Source of the DNA: a virus
Direction: 5' to 3' (one strand)
IMG/VR virus record: IMGVR_UViG_3300036851_000303
Location: 1-52,764 of that record
DNA length: 52,764 bases
Below are positions 1 to 6,595 of the stretch, piece after piece. Under the pieces are notes generated by a model that did not search any database, was not told the origin of the DNA, and was given only the letters and a program-made list of their open reading frames with translations. The position numbers and the translations under genes are program-made. The first letter of the stretch is position 1, and each line of letters starts with the position of its first letter.

Positions 1-127
1 GGGGCGCCAGCTCTGGAATTGGTCGGGCGCCCCGAGGAAGTGTGGCGGAGGGAGGAGGTCGATCACACCGCCTCCTTCAACTGTTCCAACCCCACCGCCA
101 CCGTAGACCGTCTTCGCGGCTTGGAGC
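1..127. repeat. Terminal direct repeat, left copy (circularisation overlap)
   Basis: Bases 1-127 are identical to 52638-52764. The minus-strand helicase gene begins within the right copy and its upstream neighbour ends within the left copy with a normal GTGA overlap, so the two ends join into a circle. The length of exactly 127 equals a common largest assembly k-mer, so the repeat is more likely an assembly overlap than a biological terminal repeat. Confidence 0.95.
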
Positions 128-515
128 ACGGCCGCTTACAAAACGTCGTCATCCCGGTCGGACTCTTCACACTCCTTCTCGGGATGAACGTCTTGCCACA
201 GGTAGGGCATACCGCCGTCTCCGGCAACCGCAGCGTCGCCCCGACTCGGTTCTGCGGCTCCGGTAGCGGCCTTGGCGGCTCAACCCCGACCTCGTTGTAG
301 AACTTGGCTTGGACGTACTGCCATTCGCGGTACATCACCAGTGCCTTGCGAAACCTGACTGCAGTCCCCCCGGTATCCGGGTGCGCTGCCGCGAGCCGCA
401 GCCTCCACGCCCGCCACTGACGTAGGAACTCCGCGTCGTGTACCGAGAGGTAGATGGTGCAGTTGTTTTGCTTCACCACACTCGGTCGGCCGTTGTAGGT
501 CGGAATGAGTTCCAT
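63..515 (-). CDS. Phage protein with HPD-type motif and C-terminal zinc finger
   Basis: A 150-residue protein of unknown function. Residues 40-75 contain AAAHPDTGGTAVRFRKA, a stretch like the HPD loop of J-domains that recurs in small phage proteins. The C-terminus has CPTCGKTF followed by FCKRPC, a probable four-cysteine zinc site. It is the gene directly upstream of the DinG/XPD-type helicase: its TGA overlaps the helicase GTG (GTGA) across the circle junction, so the two are probably translated together. The start ATG lies 9 bases after an exact TCTCCCCACATCA element, with no clear Shine-Dalgarno sequence. A DNA-metabolism role is inferred only from position. Confidence 0.75.
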   Translation of the reverse strand: MELIPTYNGRPSVVKQNNCTIYLSVHDAEFLRQWRAWRLRLAAAHPDTGGTAVRFRKALVMYREWQYVQAKFYNEVGVEPPRPLPEPQNRVGATLRLPETAVCPTCGKTFIPRRSVKSPTGMTTFCKRPCSKPRRRSTVAVGLEQLKEAV

Positions 516-524
516 CGCTTATTG

Positions 525-537
525 TGATGTGGGGAGA
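525..537 (-). promoter_or_regulatory. TCTCCCCACATCA element, exact copy
   Basis: Exact 13-base copy in the short gap between the KGG gene and the gene at 63-515. It reads in the direction of transcription and ends 9 bases before the downstream ATG. Confidence 0.7.
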
Positions 538-540
538 TTG

Positions 541-774
541 CTACTCGGGCGAATTGCCAGCTGTCGCCGCAGCGACCGGATTCGGCTCACGCATTGCGAC
601 CCGGCCCCGACCGCCGCGCGACACCTGGCCCCCCTTGCGACCGGCGATCCGGGCTTCTTCGGGTGTCCACTCGTGGGCGTTGCCTTTCTGGTGGGCGGCA
701 CGACCCCCCTTGGCTGCGATCTCCCGTTGCTTGTCTCGACTCATTGACGCAAATCCGCGGTCACGTACGCTCAT
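541..774 (-). CDS. KGG-repeat (YciG/Em-like) stress protein
   Basis: A 77-residue hydrophilic protein with the KGG motif family arrangement: GFASMSRDKQREIAAKGG (near residue 8), then HEWTPEEARIAGRKGG, then a residual GRGRVA. This matches the bacterial YciG/stress-induced acidophilic repeat proteins, related to plant Em proteins, which are linked to desiccation and stress tolerance. The start ATG at 774 has a good Shine-Dalgarno sequence (GGAGGAAC). It lies between a one-pass membrane protein and the gene at 63-515 in the leftward operon. Such proteins are unusual phage cargo; the assignment rests on the repeat pattern, and the role in the phage is unknown. Confidence 0.8.
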   Translation of the reverse strand: MSVRDRGFASMSRDKQREIAAKGGRAAHQKGNAHEWTPEEARIAGRKGGQVSRGGRGRVAMREPNPVAAATAGNSPE

Positions 775-812
775 TGTCTGTTCCTCCTTTGTTATCTAGG
801 CCTGTGGGGCAA

Positions 813-935
813 TCATTTCAGCCACAGAATCATGGCACCGGCAATAATCATTGTTACGATGAACCCGAGATAGACCCATCCACTGTGCTGCTCCGTGTCG
901 GGCGGGTTGTCATTGCCGCGCAAGATGCTACTCAC
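813..935 (-). CDS. 40-residue single-pass membrane protein
   Basis: A small gene starting at a GTG that overlaps the TGA of the preceding gene (GTGA), which indicates translational coupling. The product has a polar N-terminal half (about 20 residues) and one hydrophobic helix, YLGFIVTMIIAGAMILWL, ending in a lysine just before the stop. No family is recognised. Coupling, clean reading and spacing to the next gene's Shine-Dalgarno sequence support it. An inner-membrane location is inferred. Confidence 0.65.
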   Translation of the reverse strand: MSSILRGNDNPPDTEQHSGWVYLGFIVTMIIAGAMILWLK

Positions 936-1240
936 GGCTCTCGCTCCGCACCACCTGTCAGTGATTCGTCAGGATCGGCTTGCTTGACGTGCTTGCCGGC
1001 AACCCGCGCCGCATCCACCTCGTAAATCTTGACGTGCGTGCCGACTTCCCAGTACCGCTTGCAGTGGGGACACTGGAAAAAGTAGAAGAAATCGCCGTCG
1101 AAGTGGCAATGCGCCCCGCACGCACAGTGGATGTCGCAGCACACGTCGGTGCCCTTCCACTGAATCCAGATGTGGGGCTGGCCCTCAAATTGGGGGCTTT
1201 CAATATCGAGATGTGAAGGCGGATGTTTGTAGTCGCTCAT
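932..1240 (-). CDS. Conserved phage zinc-binding protein
   Basis: A 102-residue protein opening with MSDYKHPPSHLDIESPQFEG, a start shared by a family of small phage proteins. It then has WIQWKGTDVCCDIHCACG, a CxCG knuckle, and QCPHCKRYWEV, forming a probable zinc ribbon (residues about 32-70). Its ATG overlaps the stop of the upstream gene (ATGA) and its own stop overlaps the GTG of the next gene, so it sits in a coupled string. Function unknown; the family is recognised only from sequence pattern. Confidence 0.8.
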   Translation of the reverse strand: MSDYKHPPSHLDIESPQFEGQPHIWIQWKGTDVCCDIHCACGAHCHFDGDFFYFFQCPHCKRYWEVGTHVKIYEVDAARVAGKHVKQADPDESLTGGAEREP

Positions 1241-1449
1241 TTGGCTCGCTCCGCACCACCAGGAGAGATTGAAATAACCGACGGCGCCGCGAATCGCAGA
1301 AGCGCGCCGCAAATGGGACAGCATCCGCCGTGAAGCTGCTGCGACACTGAGCCCGGAAAGACGAATACGCCACAGCGACAATGACGGCCGATCCGGCGAA
1401 TCCGCCGCTCGGTGATAGCCCGCCGTAGGCCGACACGCGGAATCTTCAT
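1237..1449 (-). CDS. Small cysteine-rich protein
   Basis: A 70-residue protein starting at an ATG with an upstream GAAGGA. It has an arginine-rich N-terminus (residues 5-25), then HCRCG and GGCCPICGA, which together could bind one zinc ion. Its stop overlaps the start of the next gene (ATGA). No family recognised. It probably binds nucleic acid or a protein partner, inferred from the basic region and zinc knuckles. Confidence 0.65.
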   Translation of the reverse strand: MKIPRVGLRRAITERRIRRIGRHCRCGVFVFPGSVSQQLHGGCCPICGALLRFAAPSVISISPGGAERAK

Positions 1450-1471
1450 GGCTGTCCTTCCTGCTTCTCGC

Positions 1472-2014
1472 TCATGCCGCGTCACCAGGAGAGGGGGGTA
1501 AAGGCATCCAATGGGTGGGCTCTGGCTCATGTTCCCGTCGAAGCCTCCCGTAAAGCACCCAATCGTTATCCGTATGAAAGTAACCAACCGTGAACCGATG
1601 ACGCCCGGCGTAGGGCACGGCCAGCAGCACCGTTTGTGGACCGACATATGTTGCTATCGGCAACCACGGGCCGATCCCGGCCTGGGGGGACGCCTGAGGT
1701 TTGGTTCCGTGGCTGGGATCGATAAAGCATGCCGCAATGTGCCCCGTGTCTTGATGCAGTTCAGGCGCGATGCACCAATCGGGTTCCTGTGGGGCCTGGG
1801 GGGCCGCAAGGGCGGCTTCCTGGAGCATTCGTTCCAACTCCTTCAGAACCGACGGTGTGATAGACGGGCTGTTGCCGACATGCTGCCCGCCCTTGCCGCG
1901 TGCCTCGATCAGTGCCCGTTCACGAGACACGAACTGCGACAAACGCTCGATCAACTGGGCCTGCCGCTGGGCCGTCATAGGGATCACAGAAGGGATCACA
2001 CCCTTGTCGGACAT
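1472..2014 (-). CDS. DUF551-domain protein next to attP
   Basis: A 180-residue protein. The last third fits the DUF551 pattern: GPWLPIATY, LLAVPY, YFHTDNDWVLYG, then THWMPLPPSP close to the end. The N-terminal half is helical and polar. The ATG at 2014 follows a G-rich Shine-Dalgarno sequence. Its first 12 codons lie on the left GGGATCACA arm-type repeat (1980-2003), so integrase bound to its arm sites could affect this gene. DUF551 has no assigned function. Confidence 0.75.
   Translation of the reverse strand: MSDKGVIPSVIPMTAQRQAQLIERLSQFVSRERALIEARGKGGQHVGNSPSITPSVLKELERMLQEAALAAPQAPQEPDWCIAPELHQDTGHIAACFIDPSHGTKPQASPQAGIGPWLPIATYVGPQTVLLAVPYAGRHRFTVGYFHTDNDWVLYGRLRREHEPEPTHWMPLPPSPGDAA
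1980..2003. repeat. Integrase arm-type repeat, left
   Basis: A 24-base unit made of two GGGATCACA words, GGGATCACAGAAGGGATCAC followed by ACCC. It recurs 23/24 identical and in the same orientation at 2187-2210. The two copies flank the tRNA-derived core, 57 and 78 bases from it, as expected for integrase arm-type sites. Confidence 0.7.
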
Positions 2015-2059
2015 TCAATCCCCCCAGACAACATTAGCGCGTACCCGCCCCCCGCGTTG

Positions 2060-2109
2060 CCTGCCTTGGGCGCAGGGGGTCGCTGGTTCGAATCCAGTCG
2101 CCCCGACCA
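2060..2109 (+). other. attP: attP core: 3' half of a tRNA-Pro(TGG)
   Basis: These 50 bases reproduce a tRNA from its anticodon arm to CCA. There is a stem CCTGC/GCAGG around the loop CTTGGGC (anticodon TGG at 2067-2069), the T-arm GCTGG-TTCGAAT-CCAGT, the 3' acceptor strand CGCCCCG, discriminator A and CCA. The 5' half is absent, so this is not a tRNA gene. It would restore the 3' end of a host tRNA-Pro(UGG) after integration. It lies beside the integrase gene and between two direct arm-type repeats. Confidence 0.88.
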
Positions 2110-2143
2110 AATCACCAGTTTCCCGCGCCAATCGATCACGACC

Positions 2144-2155
2144 GCCCCACATCAG
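2144..2155 (+). promoter_or_regulatory. TCTCCCCACATCA element, variant (CGCCCCACATCA)
   Basis: The conserved 10-base core CCCCACATCA lies in the attP region, between the tRNA core and the right arm repeat. It points against the direction of the neighbouring genes, unlike most copies. Confidence 0.5.
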
Positions 2156-2186
2156 GATACTGGTGGTTACGGCGGGTTCCGAAAAG

Positions 2187-2210
2187 GGGATCACAGAAAG
2201 GATCACACCC
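2187..2210. repeat. Integrase arm-type repeat, right
   Basis: Second copy of the 24-base double GGGATCACA unit, 23/24 identical to 1980-2003 and in the same orientation. It overlaps the stop codon of the small gene that follows int. Confidence 0.7.
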
Positions 2211-2412
2211 GCTCCGGGTCCGTTGGCAGTCCCCGCTTGATGCCCCACAGTAGTTGATACGCCTCTCCGTGGTCCGCGTCGATCTTGATACTCATAGAAC
2301 TGCCTTCGTGGTCCTCACGTTCGAGGAACTGGAGCGCGTGTCCGACATGGGGCGTAACCAATGTGAGATGCGTCTCGCCGTCCACGGCACTGATTTGTAC
2401 CAGAATGTTCAT
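2203..2412 (-). CDS. 69-residue acidic protein coupled to int
   Basis: The ATG overlaps the integrase TGA (ATGA), so the two are translationally coupled. The product begins MNILVQISAVDGETHLTLVT, is acidic and histidine-rich in the middle, and ends GLPTDPERV. No family recognised. Because it sits between int and attP it could be a recombination directionality factor, but it lacks the basic winged-helix look of known excisionases. That role is a guess from position only. Confidence 0.65.
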   Translation of the reverse strand: MNILVQISAVDGETHLTLVTPHVGHALQFLEREDHEGSSMSIKIDADHGEAYQLLWGIKRGLPTDPERV

Positions 2413-3509
2413 ACCCGCTCGAACGGCACCACGACACTCGTCGCGTCCACCGCCTCCTCCTCCACCCTGACCACCGCTTTCACGCTCGCCCTGATTCCAA
2501 GGTCCACGCGATCCATCGCGTCCCGAAGATCGTCCTTCAGCAGATGTGCGTAATGACGCTCCGTCACCGCGACCCCCGCGTGCCCGAGGATCTTGCTCAA
2601 CTTGTAAATGTCTCCACCGCTTTTCAAGTACCGCCACCCGAATGTGTGCCGCATGGTGTGCGGCCCGAGGTGCGGGATGCCGGCGCGTACCGCCGCCTCG
2701 CGAATCACTTCACGCAACCTCTGAGGGTTCTGCGTCCAGAGCTGCCCATCGTCGTCGAGCTGCTGTTGCAGCATCGGTACCAACTCAGCGGGAATCGGCA
2801 CCGTGCGCGTCTTCGAGAACTTGCCCGTCACACGGACAAAGCGTTGAGGAAGGTTAAGATCCGTCGATGCAATACCCCGGCACTCGTCAAGTCGGACACC
2901 GGTACCGAGAAGAAACAGTACGAAACGCTGGAACCGCGGGGACAGTCGTGCGAGGAGGTTCTTCTGCTCGTCGTCCGTGAGGAGCCGTTCGCGGACGGTG
3001 TACGCTTTGCGCTCGATGCCTTTCCACGGGTTCGTGATCTCGTGCCCATCTTCAATCGCCTGCTGCCACAACGCTTGTAGGAAGCTCCGTTCGCGCTGGA
3101 CCGTGTCCTCGCTGATCTTCCCGGGGGTTTTCCGCTTTGGGTTCGCCTGCACGTCGCCGCGCCGCTTGTTCAGATACCGCAGGCAGTCCGTCTTTTTGAT
3201 CTGGTCGAGCGGTGTACTTGGCCCGAAGAACGGCAGCGCGTGTGCCATGATCTGGCGATCCCGCTCGGGCGCCGCCTTCTGACTGCTGTACGTTTTTTCG
3301 TAGAGCGTCCACCACCCACCCAAGGTAGGTACTGTTTTCGTCCACCCGTGCTTGCCCGAGCGGATCTCCGTTTCGAGTTCGGACGCGCGGTGCGCGGCGG
3401 CGTCCTTTGTCCTCTGAGTCGCCACCGGGAATCCGGTCGACAGACGGTACAGCTCCCCCAGGATCTTCTTCTTGAAGTACCACACGCCGCCTCTTTTGAT
3501 CAGGGCCAC
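2409..3509 (-). CDS. int: Tyrosine-type site-specific integrase
   Basis: A 366-residue tyrosine recombinase that should integrate and excise the phage at the tRNA-Pro attachment site. The N-terminal part has a small arm-binding-like domain (RGGVWYFKKKILGE) and a core-binding SAM-like domain. The catalytic residues are all visible: R206 (GTGVRLDE), H284 and R287 (HTMRH), H310 (LGHAG) and the nucleophile Y320 (RHYAHL). I chose the GTG at 3509 because it has AAAGGGGG eight bases upstream; the open frame extends 22 codons further without a good start. The preceding HTH gene is in a different frame and runs far into int. Confidence 0.93.
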   Translation of the reverse strand: MALIKRGGVWYFKKKILGELYRLSTGFPVATQRTKDAAAHRASELETEIRSGKHGWTKTVPTLGGWWTLYEKTYSSQKAAPERDRQIMAHALPFFGPSTPLDQIKKTDCLRYLNKRRGDVQANPKRKTPGKISEDTVQRERSFLQALWQQAIEDGHEITNPWKGIERKAYTVRERLLTDDEQKNLLARLSPRFQRFVLFLLGTGVRLDECRGIASTDLNLPQRFVRVTGKFSKTRTVPIPAELVPMLQQQLDDDGQLWTQNPQRLREVIREAAVRAGIPHLGPHTMRHTFGWRYLKSGGDIYKLSKILGHAGVAVTERHYAHLLKDDLRDAMDRVDLGIRASVKAVVRVEEEAVDATSVVVPFERV

Positions 3510-3693
3510 GACGTTTCCCCCTTTCCATCCAGCGGTCGAGTTCCATTCTGTTGAAGTGAATTCGACCGTCCTCACTGCGAACGAAGGGAATCTTATTCCG
3601 ATGCACCAGCAACTTGATCGCGCCAGGCGTGCGATCGATGTAGCTCGCGCACGTTGTCACGGTGAGCCACATCGGCCACTCGGAAATCGGCAT
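3052..3693 (-). CDS. Helix-turn-helix (excisionase/MerR-like) protein overlapping int
   Basis: The first 60 or so residues look like an HTH_17/excisionase DNA-binding domain: LTVTTCASYIDRTPGAIKLL, then NKIPFVRSEDGRIHFNRMEL and DRWMERGK. After that the frame stays open for about 140 codons on top of int in another frame, and this part has the low-complexity, arginine/glycine-rich look of a shadow frame. So either the gene really overlaps int by 457 bases, or the HTH domain is joined to the integrase by a +1 frameshift or a one-base homopolymer error near AAAGGGGGAAA (3515-3525). Only the N-terminal domain is well supported. The gene could encode the excisionase or a repressor. Confidence 0.6.
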   Translation of the reverse strand: MPISEWPMWLTVTTCASYIDRTPGAIKLLVHRNKIPFVRSEDGRIHFNRMELDRWMERGKRRGPDQKRRRVVLQEEDPGGAVPSVDRIPGGDSEDKGRRRAPRVRTRNGDPLGQARVDENSTYLGWVVDALRKNVQQSEGGARAGSPDHGTRAAVLRAKYTARPDQKDGLPAVSEQAARRRAGEPKAENPREDQRGHGPARTELPTSVVAAGD

Positions 3694-3695
3694 CT

Positions 3696-4079
3696 TTAGT
3701 TGTCGTCCCGCTTCGACCCCGGCACCAAGGGCACATCGTTCACAGGATCAGGATTCAGCACCACCCCGCGCTGTACCAAACTCCGCCCCTGCTCGTCCGT
3801 GATCTCCAGTTGCTCGAAATTGACCCCGAATGCCCGCCCCGCTTGCGTAATGACCGCGCCTAACCCGATGCCCGCCTGCGCGAGCCGCTTCGTCACTTGT
3901 GCAAACACCACCATCTGGGCCTGCGGACTCTCCAGCCCTTCCGTCCCACCGACCCATGCGTTGTACTTCCGCTCCACGAGCGCAATAATTTCCCTGAGCA
4001 TTCGCTGCTCATCCGGCCCTTGCTCGTGGTCTTCCGGGTTCACGACGCCACCTTCGTCGCTGCCCTTATTCGTCGCCAT
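3696..4079 (-). CDS. Unknown protein of the integration module
   Basis: A 127-residue acidic protein beginning MATNKGSDEGG. It has a predicted helical middle (REIIALVERKYNAWVGG) and a glycine-rich turn AGIGLGAVITQAGRAFG. No motif I can assign. Its first 14 bases overlap the end of the RHH gene and its stop is two bases before the HTH ATG, so it belongs to the same operon as int. Confidence 0.7.
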   Translation of the reverse strand: MATNKGSDEGGVVNPEDHEQGPDEQRMLREIIALVERKYNAWVGGTEGLESPQAQMVVFAQVTKRLAQAGIGLGAVITQAGRAFGVNFEQLEITDEQGRSLVQRGVVLNPDPVNDVPLVPGSKRDDN

Positions 4080-4659
4080 TGGTCAGATTTGCTCCATCCC
4101 CGGCGTCTACTTCTAAGAGATGCTTGAACCGGGTCAGCAGCTCTCGTTCGTACCGGTCCCGCCAGTACCCGGCCGGCATCTCCCTAATCTGATGCCGCAT
4201 TTCGGTGACGATCTTCGCCGCCTCTCCTTGGGCGCCTGTGTTGATGTAGTTCTGGATCTGCCGAGTGGCCGTCTCGAAGATCCCCAGGAACTCGATGTTG
4301 TTCTCCTCGGCGGCGAGCAGATCGCGTATCGCATCGATCCGCCGCATCATTGAGGGGATCTCGGCGCGGCGTTCGAGATCGCGGCAGGCGCGGTCAATCG
4401 CGTACCGCACGATGTCGTTGGTCGAGCGGAAGGGGAACTTCTGACTCCGCAGGACGTTGTTCAGCACGGGCATGTACTGCGGGTGGACGCGCAGGGAGAC
4501 GCGCTCGGAGTGCCCGTGGCTGTCCTTGATGGGGATGAGGAACGAGCGTTCGGTCAGCTCCTCATGTGCAGTTTCGATGCTTGAGCGAACAGAATTGTGA
4601 TCTTCTGATGTGGGGTGATGCGTCCCCCGGAGACGTGGTGTGGCTAGCCCGTTCGCCAT
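4066..4659 (-). CDS. Ribbon-helix-helix-like DNA-binding protein
   Basis: A 197-residue protein. Residues about 50-95 fit an RHH fold: a strand ERVSLRVHPQ, a first helix, then the second helix FRSTNDIVRYAIDRACRDL. The C-terminal half is helical and charged (ETATRQIQNYIN, REMPAGYWRDRYERELL). RHH proteins are usually transcription repressors or segregation factors. Located in the integration module, it is one of two candidates here for a lysogeny regulator. The start at 4659 has AAGGA upstream. A near-exact TCTCCCCACATCA element (4606-4618) lies inside codons 14-18, so a shorter product is possible. Confidence 0.65.
   Translation of the reverse strand: MANGLATPRLRGTHHPTSEDHNSVRSSIETAHEELTERSFLIPIKDSHGHSERVSLRVHPQYMPVLNNVLRSQKFPFRSTNDIVRYAIDRACRDLERRAEIPSMMRRIDAIRDLLAAEENNIEFLGIFETATRQIQNYINTGAQGEAAKIVTEMRHQIREMPAGYWRDRYERELLTRFKHLLEVDAGDGANLTNGDE
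4606..4618 (-). promoter_or_regulatory. TCTCCCCACATCA element, variant (TCACCCCACATCA)
   Basis: One mismatch from the consensus, oriented with transcription. It falls within the first codons of the RHH gene. Confidence 0.55.
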
Positions 4660-4665
4660 AAATCG

Positions 4666-5139
4666 CTACAATCCTTGTGATTCGCGGGGAAGACGCCGAC
4701 GACGCCGGTAAACTCGCGCCCTGAGAGTCGAGTCTGCTGGTCGCACCGTGGGATCGGCCGCGTCGACTGTTCGCAAAGGCTGTGCCACCCGGACCCAATC
4801 CGCCATCTCGAACACCTTGCGACGTTGGCGGATGTGAGCTTCGAGCGTACGATCCAGCCGACCTGCCCGCACCCCGACGTGCTCGAAACGGGGATCTTCC
4901 CCATTTGCGCGCCGGGACCACACGTAGTAGAGCTTGTGCAAGTTCCGCCATTCGTTTCGGGTCCAGCCACCGCGATCGATAGCGGCTTCGAGGCGAAGAA
5001 GGAAGGCACGGGCGGAGGAGTGGTCGCCAGGACCGCATACAGGGGCGGTGCCACCAAGCATGGGCCAGTACGCCGCGGACCAGAAGCCGGGGCGGGTGGT
5101 GCGGTCCTGTTGATCGCCGCGCTCGGCGCAGACGCTCAC
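4666..5139 (-). CDS. Unknown basic protein
   Basis: A 157-residue protein starting at a GTG that overlaps the stop of the upstream gene (GTGA at 5136-5139). The middle contains RAFLLRLEAAIDRGGWTRNE and RNLHKLYYVWSRRANGEDP, which look helical. The C-terminus is very basic (RARVYRRRRRLPRE). No family recognised. The basic tail suggests nucleic-acid binding. An ATG further upstream at 5223 would overlap the previous gene by 88 bases and is less likely. Confidence 0.6.
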   Translation of the reverse strand: MSVCAERGDQQDRTTRPGFWSAAYWPMLGGTAPVCGPGDHSSARAFLLRLEAAIDRGGWTRNEWRNLHKLYYVWSRRANGEDPRFEHVGVRAGRLDRTLEAHIRQRRKVFEMADWVRVAQPLRTVDAADPTVRPADSTLRARVYRRRRRLPRESQGL

Positions 5140-5603
5140 GAGTTGCGATCCCTGCGACGAAGCCAGTAAGAGCCGACGTCCCCTGTGTGATCGTCGTGTT
5201 TTGAGGCTAGGATCGCTACACACCCAGAGTGCTCAGAGTGCCAGTCGGCGGGCGGGTTGCCCGCCTTGATGTAGCACGCACAGCATTGCGATGGGCCGTT
5301 TGAGTCCCAGTGCCGAGCGGGCTGACCACACTCGCACACGAGCGGGACGCGAAAGCGGTCGCCCGGTTTCACGCTGTCGGTACCGATGGTGATTGCCCCG
5401 GTCCCAACGTTTTTGATCTCGATCTCTCTTGTACTGACTGTCGTACCCGATTGGTTCCCGGGTGGCGGAGATCCCGGGTGCTTCTGTTGTGGGCGCACCT
5501 CCCACTCCATGATCCCCTCGTCAGTCGTCGCAAGCATGATGAACTTGTCACCGCGCTTGGTAATCGCCAGATTAGACAAAGCCCAATTAGACAAGTCCCA
5601 CAT
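5136..5603 (-). CDS. Unknown protein with cysteine cluster
   Basis: A 155-residue protein. It starts with a short duplicated stretch (LSNWALSNLA) encoded by two TTGTCTAAT repeats. It has a strand-rich middle with RGDKFIMLATTDEGIMEWEV and VKPGDRFRVPL, and a C-terminal knuckle VCECGQPARHW followed by CCACY that could bind zinc. Overlaps both neighbours by short distances. Function unknown. Confidence 0.65.
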   Translation of the reverse strand: MWDLSNWALSNLAITKRGDKFIMLATTDEGIMEWEVRPQQKHPGSPPPGNQSGTTVSTREIEIKNVGTGAITIGTDSVKPGDRFRVPLVCECGQPARHWDSNGPSQCCACYIKAGNPPADWHSEHSGCVAILASKHDDHTGDVGSYWLRRRDRNS

Positions 5604-6462
5604 CCTCTCGATGCTCCGCCGCGTAATTACACCCTCTGAACCGGTTCGCGCGATCGTAGTGCGCCGCGATGTTCAACCCGCAATCCGCGCAGTCCCCGAG
5701 CGCCCCGATACTCGCGGGCGGCTTCCGCAGAATCGGCTGCTCGGGTACCACCGGCTCGTCGTAATCATCCGCCTTGTCCCGCCCGCGGAACAGCGAATTG
5801 CGCGTGTCCCTGAGTACCCGCTTCACCTTCTCCGGTGTGGCGCCCGCATCGAGCATCATCTGCTCAACAACATCCAAGGGTAGTACCGCCGCGTCCGGGT
5901 CGAGGTCGCGTACCCGCCCCCGGAGCTTCCCTGGTCGCAGATTCGGTACCGCCTGCACCGGTCGTGGAGGGACCCCGAAATCGCGTAACGCATCCGCCAC
6001 CAACGCGCGGATGAACGAGCGGAGCTGTGCCTCGTCAATCTGTTGCCCGCTTCCCCTGCCGTTTTCGCCGAGACTCGTGGTGCGTCCCGTAGTAGCAGGT
6101 ACCGCCGGCCCCTCAATCGGACGACCATCCGGCCCAACGCGTACCCCTTCGAGGAAGGGTACCAATGTGCCCGTTCTGACGTCTTCAATGAAGTACCCGC
6201 CCCCGCGGTGTACCAGACTCACCGGGGAGTACTCCGCAATCCTGTTGCGCACCGTCCGTGTCGCCAGTCCCCCTGTTCTCAACGTGTACGTGTGATCTGG
6301 GTGCAGCGTCACCACCGGGGTACCTCTGTACCTCACCTGAATGTCGCCCGCCTCGCCCGCTTCACCAGGCGCCCGCCTAATCTCAGTGCCCCGCCGCTTA
6401 TCGACCTGTACGACCACGCGTCGCCCCAAGCGGCGCAGGATCTCCTCGTAGGTCATTGCCAT
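5587..6462 (-). CDS. Conserved phage protein, two-domain
   Basis: A 291-residue protein starting at MAMTYEE, chosen because a strong Shine-Dalgarno sequence (GGAGGT) sits nine bases upstream. The N-terminal 90 residues show a pattern seen in many phages: IQVRYRGTPVVTLHPDHTY, then LRTGGLATRTVRNRIAEY. A linker and an acidic helical segment follow (EEAQLRSF-like, VVEQMMLDAGATPEKVKRVL). The end has a cysteine knuckle (GDCADCGLNIAAHYDR...GCNY). Function unknown; it shares the operon with small zinc proteins. Confidence 0.75.
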   Translation of the reverse strand: MAMTYEEILRRLGRRVVVQVDKRRGTEIRRAPGEAGEAGDIQVRYRGTPVVTLHPDHTYTLRTGGLATRTVRNRIAEYSPVSLVHRGGGYFIEDVRTGTLVPFLEGVRVGPDGRPIEGPAVPATTGRTTSLGENGRGSGQQIDEAQLRSFIRALVADALRDFGVPPRPVQAVPNLRPGKLRGRVRDLDPDAAVLPLDVVEQMMLDAGATPEKVKRVLRDTRNSLFRGRDKADDYDEPVVPEQPILRKPPASIGALGDCADCGLNIAAHYDRANRFRGCNYAAEHREDVGLV

Positions 6463-6581
6463 TCGTGTCCTACCTCCGTACACGTCATAACGCCTTTTGT
6501 AGGAAGATCGAACGTCAAAGTGGGATCTTCCGACGCCTGAGTGACGTTAGGAGCAATCGGTGTACCGGCGTAGTGTGACAC
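6453..6581 (-). CDS. Possible 42-residue protein
   Basis: An open frame from a GTG at 6581 ending VMTCTEVGHEWQ, whose stop overlaps the start of the next gene (ATGGCAATGA). It fills an otherwise empty gap, as coupled small genes do elsewhere here, but I see no Shine-Dalgarno sequence, and an 8-base inverted repeat lies within it. Low confidence. Confidence 0.3.
   Translation of the reverse strand: MSHYAGTPIAPNVTQASEDPTLTFDLPTKGVMTCTEVGHEWQ
6502..6531. repeat. Inverted repeat GGAAGATC/GATCTTCC
   Basis: Perfect 8-base arms separated by 14 bases in the gap before the gene at 5587-6462. There is no T-run, so it is more likely an operator or an mRNA structure than a terminator. Confidence 0.45.
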
Positions 6582-6595
6582 AACGAGACAGTGTG

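Noticed and set aside
1160-1176. GATGTGGGG at 1168 as another 13-base element
   Set aside because: Only the inner nine bases match and it lies in conserved coding sequence (HIWIQW).
2060-2109. A functional phage tRNA-Pro gene
   Set aside because: Only the 3' half from the anticodon arm is present; no D-arm or 5' acceptor strand is seen upstream.
2015-2248. Minus-strand open frame with GATGFEPATP
   Set aside because: This peptide is the well-known false translation of the antisense of a tRNA 3' end; here it covers the attP core.
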